Counted from the stretch's first letter, positions 1 to 9,797 are shown. The stretch: DNA of 64,000 bases from Chromatiaceae bacterium (GCA_024639005.1 JAHEJD010000008.1:1-64000), one strand, 5' to 3'. The notes: a model not told the origin generated them from the letters alone. A program made the numbers and translations.

Positions 1-2
1 AG

Positions 3-78
<76 letters not shown>

Positions 79-100
79 GAGAACAGGGCCGGATCATAAC

Positions 101-127
101 AAAAAGGCCGGAATTACCGGCCTTTTT
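101..127 (-). terminator. Intrinsic terminator of the rpsU-yqeY-dnaG-rpoD operon
   Basis: An 11-bp perfect inverted repeat, AAAAAGGCCGG / CCGGCCTTTTT with an AATTA loop, is followed by TTGTT. It is symmetric, so it could work in both directions. On the minus strand it lies 25 bases after the rpoD stop codon and before the tRNA. Confidence 0.85.
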
Positions 128-152
128 GTTGGCTGACGCTCGGCGGTCCGAG

Positions 153-1991
153 TCACTCTCCGTCGAGGAAGCTGCGGAGCTTGTCGGAGCGGGAAGGGTG
201 GCGCAGTTTTCGCAGCGCCTTGGCCTCAATCTGGCGAATTCGCTCGCGGGTTACGTCGAACTGCTTGCCGACTTCTTCCAGCGTGTGATCCGTGTTCATA
301 TCGATGCCAAATCGCATGCGCAGCACCTTTGCTTCACGCGAGGTAAGGCCGGCGAGCATGTTTTGAGTGGCTTCGGCCAGCCCTTCCATGGTGGCCGAAT
401 CGACAGGTGATATCGCCTGCTGATCCTCGATGAAGTCACCGAGATGCGAATCTTCGTCGTCACCTATCGGCGTCTCCATGGAGATCGGCTCCTTTGCGAT
501 CTTGAGCACTTTACGGACTTTATCTTCCGGCATCTCCATGCGTTCGGCCAGCTCCTCTGGCGTGGGTTCGCGTCCCATCTCTTGAATCATTTGCCGCGAG
601 ATACGGTTGAGCTTATTGATCGTCTCAATCATGTGAACCGGTATGCGGATGGTGCGCGCCTGATCGGCGATGGAGCGGGTAATCGCCTGCCGAATCCACC
701 AGGTGGCATAGGTCGAAAACTTGTAGCCGCGGCGATATTCGAATTTGTCCACCGCTTTCATCAGTCCGATATTGCCTTCCTGAATCAGATCGAGGAACTG
801 CAGACCGCGGTTGGTGTACTTTTTCGCAATCGAGATCACCAGGCGCAGGTTCGCCTCGACCATCTCCTTCTTCGCGCGGCGTGCCTTCGCCTCGCCGATT
901 GACATCCGACGATTTATCTCTTTGACGTCGCTGATGGAGAGTCGGCAAAGCTCCTCGACCTCGGCTAACTTGCGCTGCCCGCGCATTATCTCTTCGCTGC
1001 GTGCCTCGAGGTTGCCGGCATAGGGCTTCTTGGCCTTGATCTGTTCGGCCACCCAACTGAGGTTGGTCTCGTTTTTCGGGAATGACGCAATGAATTCCCG
1101 CCGCGGCATGCCGCACTCGTTCACGGAGATGTCCAGGATCATCCGCTCCTGCTCGCGGATGCGGTTGACGACACGGCGCAGTGTGTCGGTAAGCTCGCTG
1201 AACAGCTGCGGTATAAGCCGGAACTCAAGGAACGCAGTGACGGTCTTTTCGCAACATTTCTGCGATTTCGCGCTATTGCCAGACTTGTCGAGCTCGCGCC
1301 TCCAGGCCTTGAACTGTTTATGCAGCTCATTGACCTTCTCTGCGACTAGCTCGGGATCCAATCCGTTGTCTTCCGGCTCGTCGCTGGTGCTGTCGCCGTC
1401 ACCACCGGTACTATTGTCCGTTTTGTTGGTGACATCGGCGACCGTTTTCGCAGGCTTTGGGATAGTATCCCCAATATCCGGGAGGGCAAAGCCGACGATC
1501 ACATCAGTCAGGCGGGCGTCTCCCTGACCGACAAGGTCAAATTGCTGGATCAGCATTTCTACGGTAGCCGGGAAGGCCGCCAGCGCCGCGCTGACCTGAT
1601 TGAGACCGTCCTCAATTCGACGTGCGATCCGTAACTCGCCCTCGCGGGTCAGCAGTTCGACGGTGCCCATCTCGCGCATGTACATCCGCACTGGATCGGT
1701 CGTGCGGCCGAACTCACTGTCTACAGTAGCTAGCGCGGCTGCCGCGGCTTCTGCTGCATCGTCGTCGGCGGACACAGCATTGTCGGACAAGGTCTGGTCG
1801 TCGGATTCCGGTGCCGTCTCGTGCACAGAAATTCCCATGTCGTTGATCATGCGCACGATGTCTTCTATCTGCTCGGGATCGACGATCGAATCGGGCAGAT
1901 GATCGTTGACCTCGGCGTAGGTCAGGAATCCTTGCTCCTTGCCTTTCGCGATCAGGTCTTTGATGCTGGATTGCTGCTGTTGGCGGTCCAT
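153..1991 (-). CDS. rpoD: RNA polymerase sigma factor RpoD (sigma-70)
   Basis: Primary housekeeping sigma factor of 612 aa. The N-terminal region 1.1 begins [17 protein letters not shown]. Region 1.2 follows ([21 protein letters not shown]), then an acidic non-conserved insert. The -10 recognition helix of region 2.4 ([20 protein letters not shown]) and the -35 recognition helix-turn-helix of region 4.2 ([18 protein letters not shown]) are intact. The ORF track extends 21 residues further upstream. I chose the internal ATG because it matches the family N-terminus and has GAGGA 7 bases ahead. Last gene of the macromolecular synthesis operon. An Rsd-type anti-sigma factor for this protein is encoded about 12 kb away. 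Confidence 0.98.
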   Translation of the reverse strand: MDRQQQQSSIKDLIAKGKEQGFLTYAEVNDHLPDSIVDPEQIEDIVRMINDMGISVHETAPESDDQTLSDNAVSADDDAAEAAAAALATVDSEFGRTTDPVRMYMREMGTVELLTREGELRIARRIEDGLNQVSAALAAFPATVEMLIQQFDLVGQGDARLTDVIVGFALPDIGDTIPKPAKTVADVTNKTDNSTGGDGDSTSDEPEDNGLDPELVAEKVNELHKQFKAWRRELDKSGNSAKSQKCCEKTVTAFLEFRLIPQLFSELTDTLRRVVNRIREQERMILDISVNECGMPRREFIASFPKNETNLSWVAEQIKAKKPYAGNLEARSEEIMRGQRKLAEVEELCRLSISDVKEINRRMSIGEAKARRAKKEMVEANLRLVISIAKKYTNRGLQFLDLIQEGNIGLMKAVDKFEYRRGYKFSTYATWWIRQAITRSIADQARTIRIPVHMIETINKLNRISRQMIQEMGREPTPEELAERMEMPEDKVRKVLKIAKEPISMETPIGDDEDSHLGDFIEDQQAISPVDSATMEGLAEATQNMLAGLTSREAKVLRMRFGIDMNTDHTLEEVGKQFDVTRERIRQIEAKALRKLRHPSRSDKLRSFLDGE

Positions 1992-2117
1992 CTGGATCCT
2001 CAATGTTGGGCGCGACGGCCTCGACGCCGGCTGGAAAAAGCGGCGCGAAGGCAAAAAATTTAATCAAGCATGATAGCAGTCAAGCTCGCCTTTTTCCAGG
2101 CTAGCGTTAACCCACGA

Positions 2118-3827
2118 TTAGGCAGAGAGGGGGCGGTAAAGTTCCCTAAGTCGTTGTTTTTCCTCTTGTGTCAATGGTGTCTCTCGGCTCTTGGCGAGCA
2201 GCGACTCGCGCTCGACCCGGCGCTGTTCGTCGCTCAGTGCGCGCAGCGTTCCCAGAAATTGGTCGGGCGCGTCTTCCGGGATACCGAGGTCGAGCACCGT
2301 TAACCGGGCGAGGTGCTGGCGGGTCGTGGTGTCCTCGCAGCGCTCGACCAGCGCTGCACTGTGGATCGACGGGTTAGCACGTGCGGTCTCGAGCAACTCC
2401 TGAAGCAGGACGATCCCTGGTGAATCCAGCTTCTCCCAACCCCCAGGCAACTCGAGTTGGGCCAGTTCCGGGTGCTGTACGAGCAGGGCGACGGCGCGGC
2501 GGATCGGCGGAATACTACCCTGTGGGCGGCGGATCGGCCGCCGTCCGCTCGGTGTGCGGGAACTTGGCGACGCCGAAAGGCCGATGCGTTCCCGCAAGGC
2601 CTGTCGCATCATGTCGCGAAATACGCTCGGAGGCAGTCGTTCCACCAACGGTCGTGCCAGTTCGCCCAGGCGCGCGCGGCCATCCAGGGTCTGCATGTCG
2701 ACCTGGGAGGCGAGATTCTCGAACAGGAACTCGGAGAGCGGGAGCGCTTGGCCGATCATGTCGCGGAACGGCTCGCCGCCGATGCGACGTACCAGGCTGT
2801 CCGGATCATCGCCGTCAGGAAGAAATAAGAAGCGTGCCTGGCGACCGTTACGCATCAGCGGCAGCGCGGTCTGCAGGGCCTTCCACGCGGCGTCACGCCC
2901 GGCGCGATCGCCATCGAAACAGAATACGACCTCGGGCGCCGCGCGATAGAGTTTTTCCAAATGGTCGGTTGTCGTCGCGGTGCCGAGCGTTGCAACCGCG
3001 ATGCGGATACCAAACTGCGCGAGCGCGACCACGTCCATGTAGCCCTCCACCACCAGCAGCCGGTCGGGATTGGCATCTGCCTGTCGTGCTTCGTACAACC
3101 CGTACAGCTCTCGGCCTTTATGGAAAACGGGGGTCTCCGGTGAATTCAGGTATTTGGGTTTGCCGTCACCAAGAAGGCGTCCGCCGAAACCCACGACGCG
3201 GCCGCGGGCATCGCGGATCGGAAAGACAATGCGTTCACGCAGGCGGTCGTAGCGCTTGCCGTCCTGCTCGGTGATGAGTCCGGCCTCGCGCAAGTGGCGG
3301 ATTTGAGCCTCGTCATCGCCCAAAGCGTCCAGCAGGTTGTCCCAGCCGGGCGCTGCCCAGCCTAGCCGAAAGCCAGCTGCGATTTCACCGCTTACGCCGC
3401 GTGCGCGCAGATACTCGACCGCGCGCGCTGACTGAGGATGATTGCGCAGCTGTTGAGCGAAATACTGCGTCGCACGTTCGAGAATCTCGTATAGAGGGCG
3501 ATGGTCCGGGCCCTGCGCAAATCCTGTCTCGCGGGGCACATCCAGACCCAATGAGGAGGCCAGTTCCTCGACTGCCTCCGGGAAGCTCAGGCGGTCGTAC
3601 TCCATCAGGAAACTGATCGCGCTGCCGTGCGCGCCACAACCGAAGCAGTGATAGAACTGCTTTGTCGGACTGACAGTGAAAGAGGGTGTTTTCTCGTTAT
3701 GAAAGGGACAACAAGACTGATACTCGCGGCCGGCCTTTTTTAGGGGGATACGGCGGCCAATGACGTCTACGATATCAGCCCGGGTGAGCAGTTCGTCGAT
3801 GAAGTGCTGGGGAATGGCGCCGGGCAT
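2118..3827 (-). CDS. dnaG: DNA primase DnaG
   Basis: Makes RNA primers for Okazaki fragments in complex with DnaB helicase. 569 aa, typical length. The N-terminal CHC2 zinc finger shows C40, H43, C61 and C64 (CCPFH, CFGCG). The central RNA polymerase core has the TOPRIM signatures VVEGYMDVVALAQFG and FDGDRAG. The C-terminal part should be the DnaB-binding helical domain. Second-last gene of the operon, about 126 bases ahead of rpoD, so an internal rpoD promoter could lie between them, although I could not pick one with confidence. Confidence 0.98.
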   Translation of the reverse strand: MPGAIPQHFIDELLTRADIVDVIGRRIPLKKAGREYQSCCPFHNEKTPSFTVSPTKQFYHCFGCGAHGSAISFLMEYDRLSFPEAVEELASSLGLDVPRETGFAQGPDHRPLYEILERATQYFAQQLRNHPQSARAVEYLRARGVSGEIAAGFRLGWAAPGWDNLLDALGDDEAQIRHLREAGLITEQDGKRYDRLRERIVFPIRDARGRVVGFGGRLLGDGKPKYLNSPETPVFHKGRELYGLYEARQADANPDRLLVVEGYMDVVALAQFGIRIAVATLGTATTTDHLEKLYRAAPEVVFCFDGDRAGRDAAWKALQTALPLMRNGRQARFLFLPDGDDPDSLVRRIGGEPFRDMIGQALPLSEFLFENLASQVDMQTLDGRARLGELARPLVERLPPSVFRDMMRQALRERIGLSASPSSRTPSGRRPIRRPQGSIPPIRRAVALLVQHPELAQLELPGGWEKLDSPGIVLLQELLETARANPSIHSAALVERCEDTTTRQHLARLTVLDLGIPEDAPDQFLGTLRALSDEQRRVERESLLAKSRETPLTQEEKQRLRELYRPLSA

Positions 3828-3861
3828 GGTGCAAGCCTAGCATGCGCTTGCAGAGGTCGGA

Positions 3862-4302
3862 TCAGCCCAGCTTCTGCTTGACCAGGCCGCTTACCATGCC
3901 GACATCGGCGCGGCCCTGTACCTGTGGTTTGACGACGCCCATCACCTTGCCCATGTCGCGCATCGATCCGGCTGCTGTCTCGGCGATCGCCGCATCGATG
4001 ATCGCGACGATCTCAGGCTCTGTAAGCGCTGCTGGCAGGAACTCCTGGATGACCTCGATTTCGCCGGCCTCTTGTGCGGCCAGGTCGTCCCGTCCGGCCT
4101 CGGAATACTGCTGAATTGAGTCTCGGCGCTGCTTCACCATCTTGTCCAGCACGGCCAGGATCTGGCTGTCATCGAGCTCGATGCGCTCGTCTACCTCGCG
4201 TTGCTTGATGGCCGCGAGCATCAGCCTAACAACGCCCAGACGCGCCTTCTCGCGGCCCTTCATGGCGGCCTTCATCTCGTCTGTAAGCCGTTGCTTCAAC
4301 AT
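3862..4302 (-). CDS. yqeY: GatB/YqeY domain protein
   Basis: 146-aa stand-alone YqeY protein, homologous to the tRNA-binding C-terminal domain of the GatB amidotransferase subunit. Its exact role is unclear in bacteria. The sequence MLKQRLTDEMKAAMKGREK and the VMGVVKPQVQGRADVG segment near the end are family hallmarks. The ORF track starts 125 codons earlier, but that extension runs through rpsU in another frame. The internal ATG at MLKQRL fits the family and leaves 11 bases after the rpsU stop. Sits between rpsU and dnaG, a common variant of this operon in Proteobacteria. Confidence 0.93.
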   Translation of the reverse strand: MLKQRLTDEMKAAMKGREKARLGVVRLMLAAIKQREVDERIELDDSQILAVLDKMVKQRRDSIQQYSEAGRDDLAAQEAGEIEVIQEFLPAALTEPEIVAIIDAAIAETAAGSMRDMGKVMGVVKPQVQGRADVGMVSGLVKQKLG

Positions 4303-4313
4303 CTGCGGGACGA

Positions 4314-4529
4314 TCAGTAGAGGCGTTCGAATCGGCGGCTGTCGCGGCTGGCCTTTTTTTGCCAACGTTTGACGGCGGCGGCGGCCTTGCGCTTCCGCTC
4401 CCAGGTGGGCTTTTCGTAGAATTCGCGGCGGCGAACTTCGGCCAGGACTCCGGCCTTCTCGCAAGAGCGCTTGAAACGGCGCATGGCGACTTCGAAGGGT
4501 TCGTTTTCTTTGACTCGTACGTGCGGCAT
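4314..4529 (-). CDS. rpsU: 30S ribosomal protein S21
   Basis: 71 aa, very basic, full-length bS21 ([21 protein letters not shown]). S21 helps mRNA binding at the 3' end of 16S rRNA. First gene of the rpsU-yqeY-dnaG-rpoD operon. A promoter candidate lies within 30 bases upstream of the start codon, and AGAGGAAG is a strong ribosome binding site. Confidence 0.98.
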   Translation of the reverse strand: MPHVRVKENEPFEVAMRRFKRSCEKAGVLAEVRRREFYEKPTWERKRKAAAAVKRWQKKASRDSRRFERLY

Positions 4530-4555
4530 TGCTTCCTCTATTTGATCGATCAGTT

Positions 4556-4583
4556 AACATATCGGGTTGTACTGTCGTGACAA
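4556..4583 (-). promoter_or_regulatory. Candidate sigma-70 promoter of the rpsU operon
   Basis: On the minus strand TTGTCA and TATGTT are separated by 16 bases. The -10 box ends about 27 bases before the rpsU ATG, which predicts a short leader. Called by eye only. Confidence 0.45.
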
Positions 4584-4675
4584 CCCTTAGGGTGACGGGC
4601 CGTAAGGGCGCAAAATGGTAATCCCTCGCTCGACGAAATGCAAAATTTTCAATGACATGACGGCGATTCGGTAGC

Positions 4676-5710
4676 ATGCGGGTACTGGGGATCGAGACAT
4701 CCTGCGACGAGACCGGGGTCGCGGTTTACGATAGTAGGCACGGACTACTTGGCCATACGGTCTACAGCCAGATCCCGTTACACAGCGGTTTTGGCGGTGT
4801 TGTGCCGGAGCTGGCCTCGCGCGACCACGTTCGTAAGCTGGCACCGATGGTTGATGCGCTGCTCACCGAGGTGCAGTCCACCGCAAGGGACATTGACGCG
4901 GTTGCCTACACGGCCGGCCCTGGCCTCGCCGGCGCGCTGCTGGTCGGTGCGGCGTTTGCGCGCAGTCTGGCCTGGGCATGGGATGTGCCGGCGCTGGGCA
5001 TACACCACATGGAAGGCCATTTGCTCGCCCCGATGCTCGAGGACCCGGCGCCGACATTTCCATTCGTCGCGTTGCTGGTCTCCGGTGGGCACACCCAGCT
5101 GGTGCAGGTCGCCGACGTTGGCGCCTACGAATTGCTCGGCGAATCGGTCGACGATGCAGCGGGCGAGGCGTTTGACAAGACGGCCAAGCTGCTCGGCCTA
5201 GGCTATCCGGGAGGCCCTGCATTGGCTGCGCTGAGCCGGCACGGTGATCCCGCGCGCTTCCGCTTTCCACGCCCGATGACTGGCCGTCCCGGGCTTGACT
5301 TCAGTTTCTCCGGTCTCAAGACCTTCGCCTTGACCACACTGCAGCAACAGTCGGAGCAGACGCCGCCATCGCAGCGTGAAAAGCTGCACGCCGATATTGC
5401 CAGGGCCTTCGAGGACGCCGTCGTCGACACACTGGCGATAAAGTGTCGGCGTGCCATCGAGCAGACAGGGAGCAGGGCGTTGGTCATGTCCGGTGGCGTC
5501 AGCGCCAACCAGGCCTTGCGTGCTCGAGTGGACGGCTTGATGCAGGAACTCGGCGGACGGGCCTATTACCCGCGCGCTGAATTATGCACAGATAATGGCG
5601 CCATGATCGCTTATGCGGGCTGGCAACGCCTGCGCGCCGGTCAGCATGACGATCTCCGCTTCGACATCCAGCCGCGCTGGTCACTGCAGGAATTGGGCTC
5701 TGGCGGTTAG
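4676..5710 (+). CDS. tsaD: tRNA N6-threonylcarbamoyladenosine transferase TsaD
   Basis: Transfers the threonylcarbamoyl group from TC-AMP to A37 of ANN-decoding tRNAs, in complex with TsaB and TsaE. 344 aa, ASKHA fold. The N-terminus [14 protein letters not shown] is canonical. H111 and H115 (HHMEGH) are the metal ligands, and SGGHT and [11 protein letters not shown] are also present. Divergent from rpsU, the usual neighbour in gammaproteobacteria, with 146 bases between start codons. Converges on plsY with 14 bases between the stops. Confidence 0.98.
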   Translation: MRVLGIETSCDETGVAVYDSRHGLLGHTVYSQIPLHSGFGGVVPELASRDHVRKLAPMVDALLTEVQSTARDIDAVAYTAGPGLAGALLVGAAFARSLAWAWDVPALGIHHMEGHLLAPMLEDPAPTFPFVALLVSGGHTQLVQVADVGAYELLGESVDDAAGEAFDKTAKLLGLGYPGGPALAALSRHGDPARFRFPRPMTGRPGLDFSFSGLKTFALTTLQQQSEQTPPSQREKLHADIARAFEDAVVDTLAIKCRRAIEQTGSRALVMSGGVSANQALRARVDGLMQELGGRAYYPRAELCTDNGAMIAYAGWQRLRAGQHDDLRFDIQPRWSLQELGSGG

Positions 5711-5724
5711 CCCGCCACCGTAGC

Positions 5725-6327
5725 TCAGTCGCCCTGCTGCTTGGAAATGCGCCCTTCGTTGCCGGCCAACAGATTCTGAATGTTGCTACGGTGACGCCAG
5801 ATCAACAGCATCGTGATCAACACCTGCATGATAACCAATTCGGGGGCAGGCCAGATCAGCCAGATGTACAGCGGCGCCAGTAACATCGAGATCAATGCCG
5901 CCAGCGAGGAGATATTCGCCACCTTGGCCATGAACAGCCAGGTGAGAGCGACGGCTGAGCCGATCATCCAGTCCAGGCCGAACTGCACACCCAGTGCCGT
6001 GGCCACCCCTTTGCCACCTTTGAATCCAAAAAAGACCGGGTAAAGGTGGCCGAGAAAGGCGGCCATGCCGACCAACGCCAGCACCAGCACCGGGCGATCG
6101 AGCAGATGACAGACCACGACCGGGAGGAGGCCCTTGATGCTGTCGCCTAGCAGGGTCACGACGGCCGACTTTCTTCCGCCGATGCGCAAGACATTGGTGG
6201 CGCCCGGGTTGCTCGATCCCTGGGTTCGAGGATCGGGCAGCCCCGCAAGGCGACATACGATTACCGCGCTGGAGATGGACCCCAGCAGGTAAGCTGCGAT
6301 AACGAGTACGAAGTCCAGCATGGACAA
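5725..6327 (-). CDS. plsY: Glycerol-3-phosphate acyltransferase PlsY
   Basis: Inner-membrane enzyme that acylates glycerol-3-phosphate with acyl-phosphate, the first step of phospholipid synthesis. About 200 aa with several hydrophobic segments. Family motifs are GSSNPGATNVLRIGG and GGKGVATALG. The upstream TTG start gives MSMLDFVLVIAAYLLGS, which matches E. coli PlsY in N-terminal length and has GGAG about 6 bases upstream; the ATG two codons later is possible. Divergent from the folB-folK pair. Confidence 0.95.
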   Translation of the reverse strand: MSMLDFVLVIAAYLLGSISSAVIVCRLAGLPDPRTQGSSNPGATNVLRIGGRKSAVVTLLGDSIKGLLPVVVCHLLDRPVLVLALVGMAAFLGHLYPVFFGFKGGKGVATALGVQFGLDWMIGSAVALTWLFMAKVANISSLAALISMLLAPLYIWLIWPAPELVIMQVLITMLLIWRHRSNIQNLLAGNEGRISKQQGD

Positions 6328-6495
6328 ACGGATCTCCGAGCGACGTCGAAAGTCTGCTTTCTATGCAGTGCCGATTGCTGGGTGCGCAGCCCGTATGGAC
6401 TGCGACGATACGACACCTATGAGACAGTAGCGCGGCGTCACGGTCAAGGATACGACCTGCTAACATGTGCGCATCCTTGCAACCGGCAGGCTGGT

Positions 6496-6852
6496 ATGGA
6501 CATCGTCTATTTGCGTGATTTGCGAATCGACACCGTGATCGGCATCTACGGCTGGGAGCGACGCATCCGCCAAACTCTGGTTTTCGACCTCGAGATGAGC
6601 GCTGATATAGCCCGTGCAGCGGCTTCTGATGCGATTGAGGACACCTTGAATTACAAATCGGTGGCCAAACGTCTGATTCAGTTTGTTGGTGAGAGTGAAT
6701 TTCAGTTGGTCGAGACCCTCGCCGAGCGCTGCGCCGAGATTATTCGTGAGGAATACGGCGTGCGCTGGGTGCGCCTCACCTTGAACAAGAAAGGTGCCGT
6801 TCGCGGTGCCAGCGACGTGGGGGTCACTATCGAGCGCGGAGAACGCTTCTAA
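6496..6852 (+). CDS. folB: Dihydroneopterin aldolase FolB
   Basis: Cleaves 7,8-dihydroneopterin to 6-hydroxymethyl-7,8-dihydropterin and glycolaldehyde in folate synthesis. 118 aa from the internal ATG (MDIVYLRDLRIDTVIGIYGWE). The longer track ORF adds 38 unlike residues and was not used. The Tyr in GIYGWE and Lys in LNKKGAVRGA occupy the expected active-site regions. The stop overlaps the folK start by one base (TAATG), so the two are probably co-translated. Confidence 0.96.
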   Translation: MDIVYLRDLRIDTVIGIYGWERRIRQTLVFDLEMSADIARAAASDAIEDTLNYKSVAKRLIQFVGESEFQLVETLAERCAEIIREEYGVRWVRLTLNKKGAVRGASDVGVTIERGERF

Positions 6853-7364
6853 TGCCGAGATGCTGGGTCAGCATCGGCAGCAATATTCAGCCCGAGGAGA
6901 ACATTCGCGCAGCACTCGCGGAGCTGCATGAGGCGTTCGGCGACATCGTAGTATCGCCGCTATATGAAACCGAGGCCGTGGGCTTTCCCGGGGACGACTT
7001 CCTCAATCTGATCGTCGGTTTCGAAAGCGACTTGCCGCCGGGCAGGCTGCATGATCTGATGCGTGCGATTGAGGATCGTCACGGACGCCAGCGTGGCGGT
7101 GAGAAGTTCTCCGCGCGCACCCTCGATCTTGATTTGTTGACCTACGGCGACGCGGTGACGGAGGACGGCGGTAAATCGCTACCGCGCGACGAAATCCTTC
7201 GTTATGCTTTCGTCCTTGCGCCGCTGACGGACGTGGCCGGTGATGAACTGCATCCGCAGCAGGGCGAGCCCTATCGCACCCTGTGGTCACGTTTTCCGGA
7301 ACGCGACAAGAAAGGCCTGCGGCGGTTAGATGACCCCGCATGGTTGCAAGGGAACGCTGACTGA
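6852..7364 (+). CDS. folK: 6-hydroxymethyl-7,8-dihydropterin pyrophosphokinase FolK
   Basis: Transfers pyrophosphate from ATP to the FolB product. 170 aa. It has the GSNIQPEENIRAAL start, a YETEAVGFPG-like region with DFLN, the RTLDLDLL metal-binding motif and the FVLAPL segment. Directly overlaps folB; the two enzymes catalyse consecutive folate steps. Confidence 0.97.
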   Translation: MPRCWVSIGSNIQPEENIRAALAELHEAFGDIVVSPLYETEAVGFPGDDFLNLIVGFESDLPPGRLHDLMRAIEDRHGRQRGGEKFSARTLDLDLLTYGDAVTEDGGKSLPRDEILRYAFVLAPLTDVAGDELHPQQGEPYRTLWSRFPERDKKGLRRLDDPAWLQGNAD

Positions 7365-7394
7365 CGGCGGTCGCTGGAACGGCAGGGAGGCTTT

Positions 7395-8828
7395 GTGAAG
7401 CATCCAGCACAACCTGATCCGCCACCGGTCACAAAGCCTATCGGGCGCTACATTCTTTATTTCGTCGTTTTGATTATCGGCTATTTCTTGCTTGGAATGG
7501 CCGGTCTGCAGTTGCAGTCCGCGCAGACGGGTGTGACCCCGCTGTGGCCGGCTTCAGGATTTGCCTTTGCCATGGTCTATTGGTTCGGTTTGAGCCTGGC
7601 TTTCGCGATTCTACCGGCGATGTGGATACTCGCTTGGGTGGTCGATGTGCCCTTCGGCGCGGCAACGTTGTCGGCCGTGGGCAGCATGCTGGAGGTCGGA
7701 GTGCCGGCGTACCTGGTGCGCCGTCTCGCAGTCGATCCCGGCCTGCCCCACTTGCGTGATGCGCTACTGTTCGTAGCGACTGGCCCGTTGCTGGGCCCAC
7801 TGCTGAGCGCCACCGCGGGCAGCCTGGCATTTCACTTCTTCGGCAACAGCCTTTTCGATTCCGTGCGTCTGTGGCTATTGTGGTGGCTGGGCAACAGTCT
7901 GGGTTTTCTGCTCTTGGGCAGCTTCGGTCTGGTAATCGGCGCCAGAGCTTCTTTGCGGCTCGAGCGAAAGACCCTGATTGCGGTGCTGGTGGCCGGTGCG
8001 GCGGTAATCGTGATCACCGCGGTTGGCATGCTCCAGGTCGAGACCGTTACCTCACCGTTGGTGTTGTACCTGCTGATTCCGGTATTCGTCCTGGCGGCGC
8101 AGCGCGGTGATCAGTATGCGATCCTGTTGCTTGGCGTAGTCGCGATGGTCGTGATGCTGCTGTCTGCTGTCTGGTTGCCGCCGCAAAGCCTCGCCCAGAC
8201 CGAGCTGGGGATTCTCTACCTGGACGTCAGCCTGCTTTGGGTTGTGGTGTTTACCGGCATGATCATCAGCATCGCCCGCCAGGAGACGCAGGCGTATGAA
8301 CAGGCAGCCTGGCTAGCAATGCACGATCCGCTCACTCGCTTGTTTAATAGGTATGCCTTCATGGATCGGCTGGAGGCGCTGTTGTCAGGCCAGCCTGAAG
8401 AGGTCAGTCGGGTGCTGCTTCTACTCGACCTCGATCGTTTCAAGGATCTTAACGATGCCGAAGGGCATCGCGCCGGCGATCAGGTGCTGCGCGAAGTTGG
8501 TATGTTGCTGAATCGCGAAGTAAGACCGCAAGATAGTGTGGCGCGCCTTGGCGGCGACGAATTTGCCGTCATTCTGGAAGACTGCGAGCTATTGGACGCC
8601 TGTGCCATTGCAGAGAACATTCGTGGTGCAATCGAGCGTTTTGAGTATCGAGGCGCGCACGGTATCCGCCGGGTTGAGGCGAGCGTCGGCCTTGTCAAAC
8701 TGAACAGGCGGCATACAACGCCCGAGGATGTGGTGCATGATGTCGAAACTGCCTGCTATGCGGCAAAGCGCGCTGGCCGCAATCGGATGTGGGTGCATGA
8801 CGATCATGGCGAGGAGTCCGAGGCTTAG
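7395..8828 (+). CDS. MASE1-domain diguanylate cyclase
   Basis: Membrane-bound c-di-GMP synthase of 477 aa. The N-terminal ~300 residues carry about eight hydrophobic helices with a WPASGFAFA motif typical of MASE1 sensor domains. The C-terminal GGDEF domain is intact (RLGGDEFAVIL, near residue 387), with the inhibitory site RPQD five residues before it, so product feedback inhibition is expected. The GTG start has GGGAGG just upstream. The ligand is unknown. It follows folK by 30 bases. The stop codon lies in the left terminal repeat of the palindromic element behind it. Confidence 0.92.
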   Translation: MKHPAQPDPPPVTKPIGRYILYFVVLIIGYFLLGMAGLQLQSAQTGVTPLWPASGFAFAMVYWFGLSLAFAILPAMWILAWVVDVPFGAATLSAVGSMLEVGVPAYLVRRLAVDPGLPHLRDALLFVATGPLLGPLLSATAGSLAFHFFGNSLFDSVRLWLLWWLGNSLGFLLLGSFGLVIGARASLRLERKTLIAVLVAGAAVIVITAVGMLQVETVTSPLVLYLLIPVFVLAAQRGDQYAILLLGVVAMVVMLLSAVWLPPQSLAQTELGILYLDVSLLWVVVFTGMIISIARQETQAYEQAAWLAMHDPLTRLFNRYAFMDRLEALLSGQPEEVSRVLLLLDLDRFKDLNDAEGHRAGDQVLREVGMLLNREVRPQDSVARLGGDEFAVILEDCELLDACAIAENIRGAIERFEYRGAHGIRRVEASVGLVKLNRRHTTPEDVVHDVETACYAAKRAGRNRMWVHDDHGEESEA

Positions 8829-9009
8829 CCTGCAAATCTCACCGTTTTTCGTTGCGAGGGTGTCGAGACGCCGCCATGGCGGGGCGCACGCAGTGAAAGA
8901 CGGTGAAGGCGTAGCTGACACTACGTCGAATCGGCTGTTAAAGAGTATGCCCCGTTAGGGCGAGTGTATCGCCGCCCGCAGCAGGAAATCGGTGAGATTC
9001 GCAGGCTAA
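8825..9009. repeat. Palindromic repeat element, long copy (185 bp)
   Basis: Bounded by inverted repeats TTAGCCTGCAAATCTCACCG and CGGTGAGATTCGCAGGCTAA, 19 of 20 positions matching. It fills the whole spacer between two convergent genes, and its left end contains the TAG stop of the cyclase gene. Hand alignment shows homology to the reverse complement of the element at 59.3 kb: the outer ~66 and ~54 bases align without gaps at roughly three-quarters identity, while this copy carries about 65 extra bases in the middle. It has the form of a MITE- or REPIN-like non-coding element. Confidence 0.75.
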
Positions 9010-9011
9010 CA

Positions 9012-9797
9012 CTATTGCTGAACGCTGCGCCCGCCGTCGACGGCCAGTATTTGGCCGGTGACGCAGTCCGGCCCCGTCACCATGAACATCACGGCTTCGG
9101 CAATCTGTTGGGCGCCTGCGGGTCTGCCCATTGGGATTCGTTTGAGTATCTCCCGTTTGGCGGCGTCTGCCATATATCCCTCTGGCCACAGCGCGGCGCC
9201 GGGTGAGACGCCGTTGACTCGGACCTCCGGTGCTAGGTCGCGCGCGAGCGCCTTGACCATCATCGCGTTGGCCGCCTTTGCCATACAGTACACAGGGTGG
9301 TCGGCATGCGGCCGCTCGGCGTAGATGTCGACGAGATTGACGATACAGCCTTTAGTCTTGCGCAGTTCCGGCGCTGCGGCCTGGCAGAGGAAGAACGGCG
9401 CACGGGCATTGCTGCCGAACAGGTCATCCCAATGCGCTGTGGTAGCCTCGTCAAGTGGCGTAGGATAATAGCTGGACGCGTTGTTAATCAGGACATCCAG
9501 ACCGCCGGCGAAGCCCAGAGTGTCCTCTATCAGGCATGACCAGGAAAGCGGGTCATTGAGGTCAGCCTGTGCAGTCGTCGCCGAATTTTCGCGTATCGCG
9601 AGCAGTTCGTCGCGCAGCGCGGCCGCGGGTGCCGCGGAGTTTCGATAATGGATCACGACGCGGGCACCTGCGGCATGCAGGTGGCGCACGATGCTCGCCC
9701 CGAGTCGGGCGGCACCACCGGTTACCAGCGCGGTCTTTCCCCGCAGTTCAGTCGTGTGTCGCAAATCGCTTTCCTCAGTCGTACGGTCCCGATACAT
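9012..9797 (-). CDS. folM: Pteridine reductase (FolM/PTR1-type short-chain dehydrogenase)
   Basis: NADPH-dependent short-chain dehydrogenase, 261 aa, expected to reduce dihydrobiopterin or dihydromonapterin and perhaps dihydrofolate. The cofactor motif is TGGAARLGASIV (the TGxxxRxG variant of pteridine reductases) with NNAS. The catalytic YxxxK reads YCMAK. The ATG gives a slightly long N-terminus without a clear ribosome binding site, so the true start may be an in-frame TTG 11 codons inside. Diverges from the MidA-like gene; folate enzymes lie 2 kb upstream. Confidence 0.9.
   Translation of the reverse strand: MYRDRTTEESDLRHTTELRGKTALVTGGAARLGASIVRHLHAAGARVVIHYRNSAAPAAALRDELLAIRENSATTAQADLNDPLSWSCLIEDTLGFAGGLDVLINNASSYYPTPLDEATTAHWDDLFGSNARAPFFLCQAAAPELRKTKGCIVNLVDIYAERPHADHPVYCMAKAANAMMVKALARDLAPEVRVNGVSPGAALWPEGYMADAAKREILKRIPMGRPAGAQQIAEAVMFMVTGPDCVTGQILAVDGGRSVQQ

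Noticed and set aside
2381-3274. 297-aa plus-strand ORF over dnaG
   Set aside because: Arg/Pro-rich shadow of dnaG with no coding features of its own.
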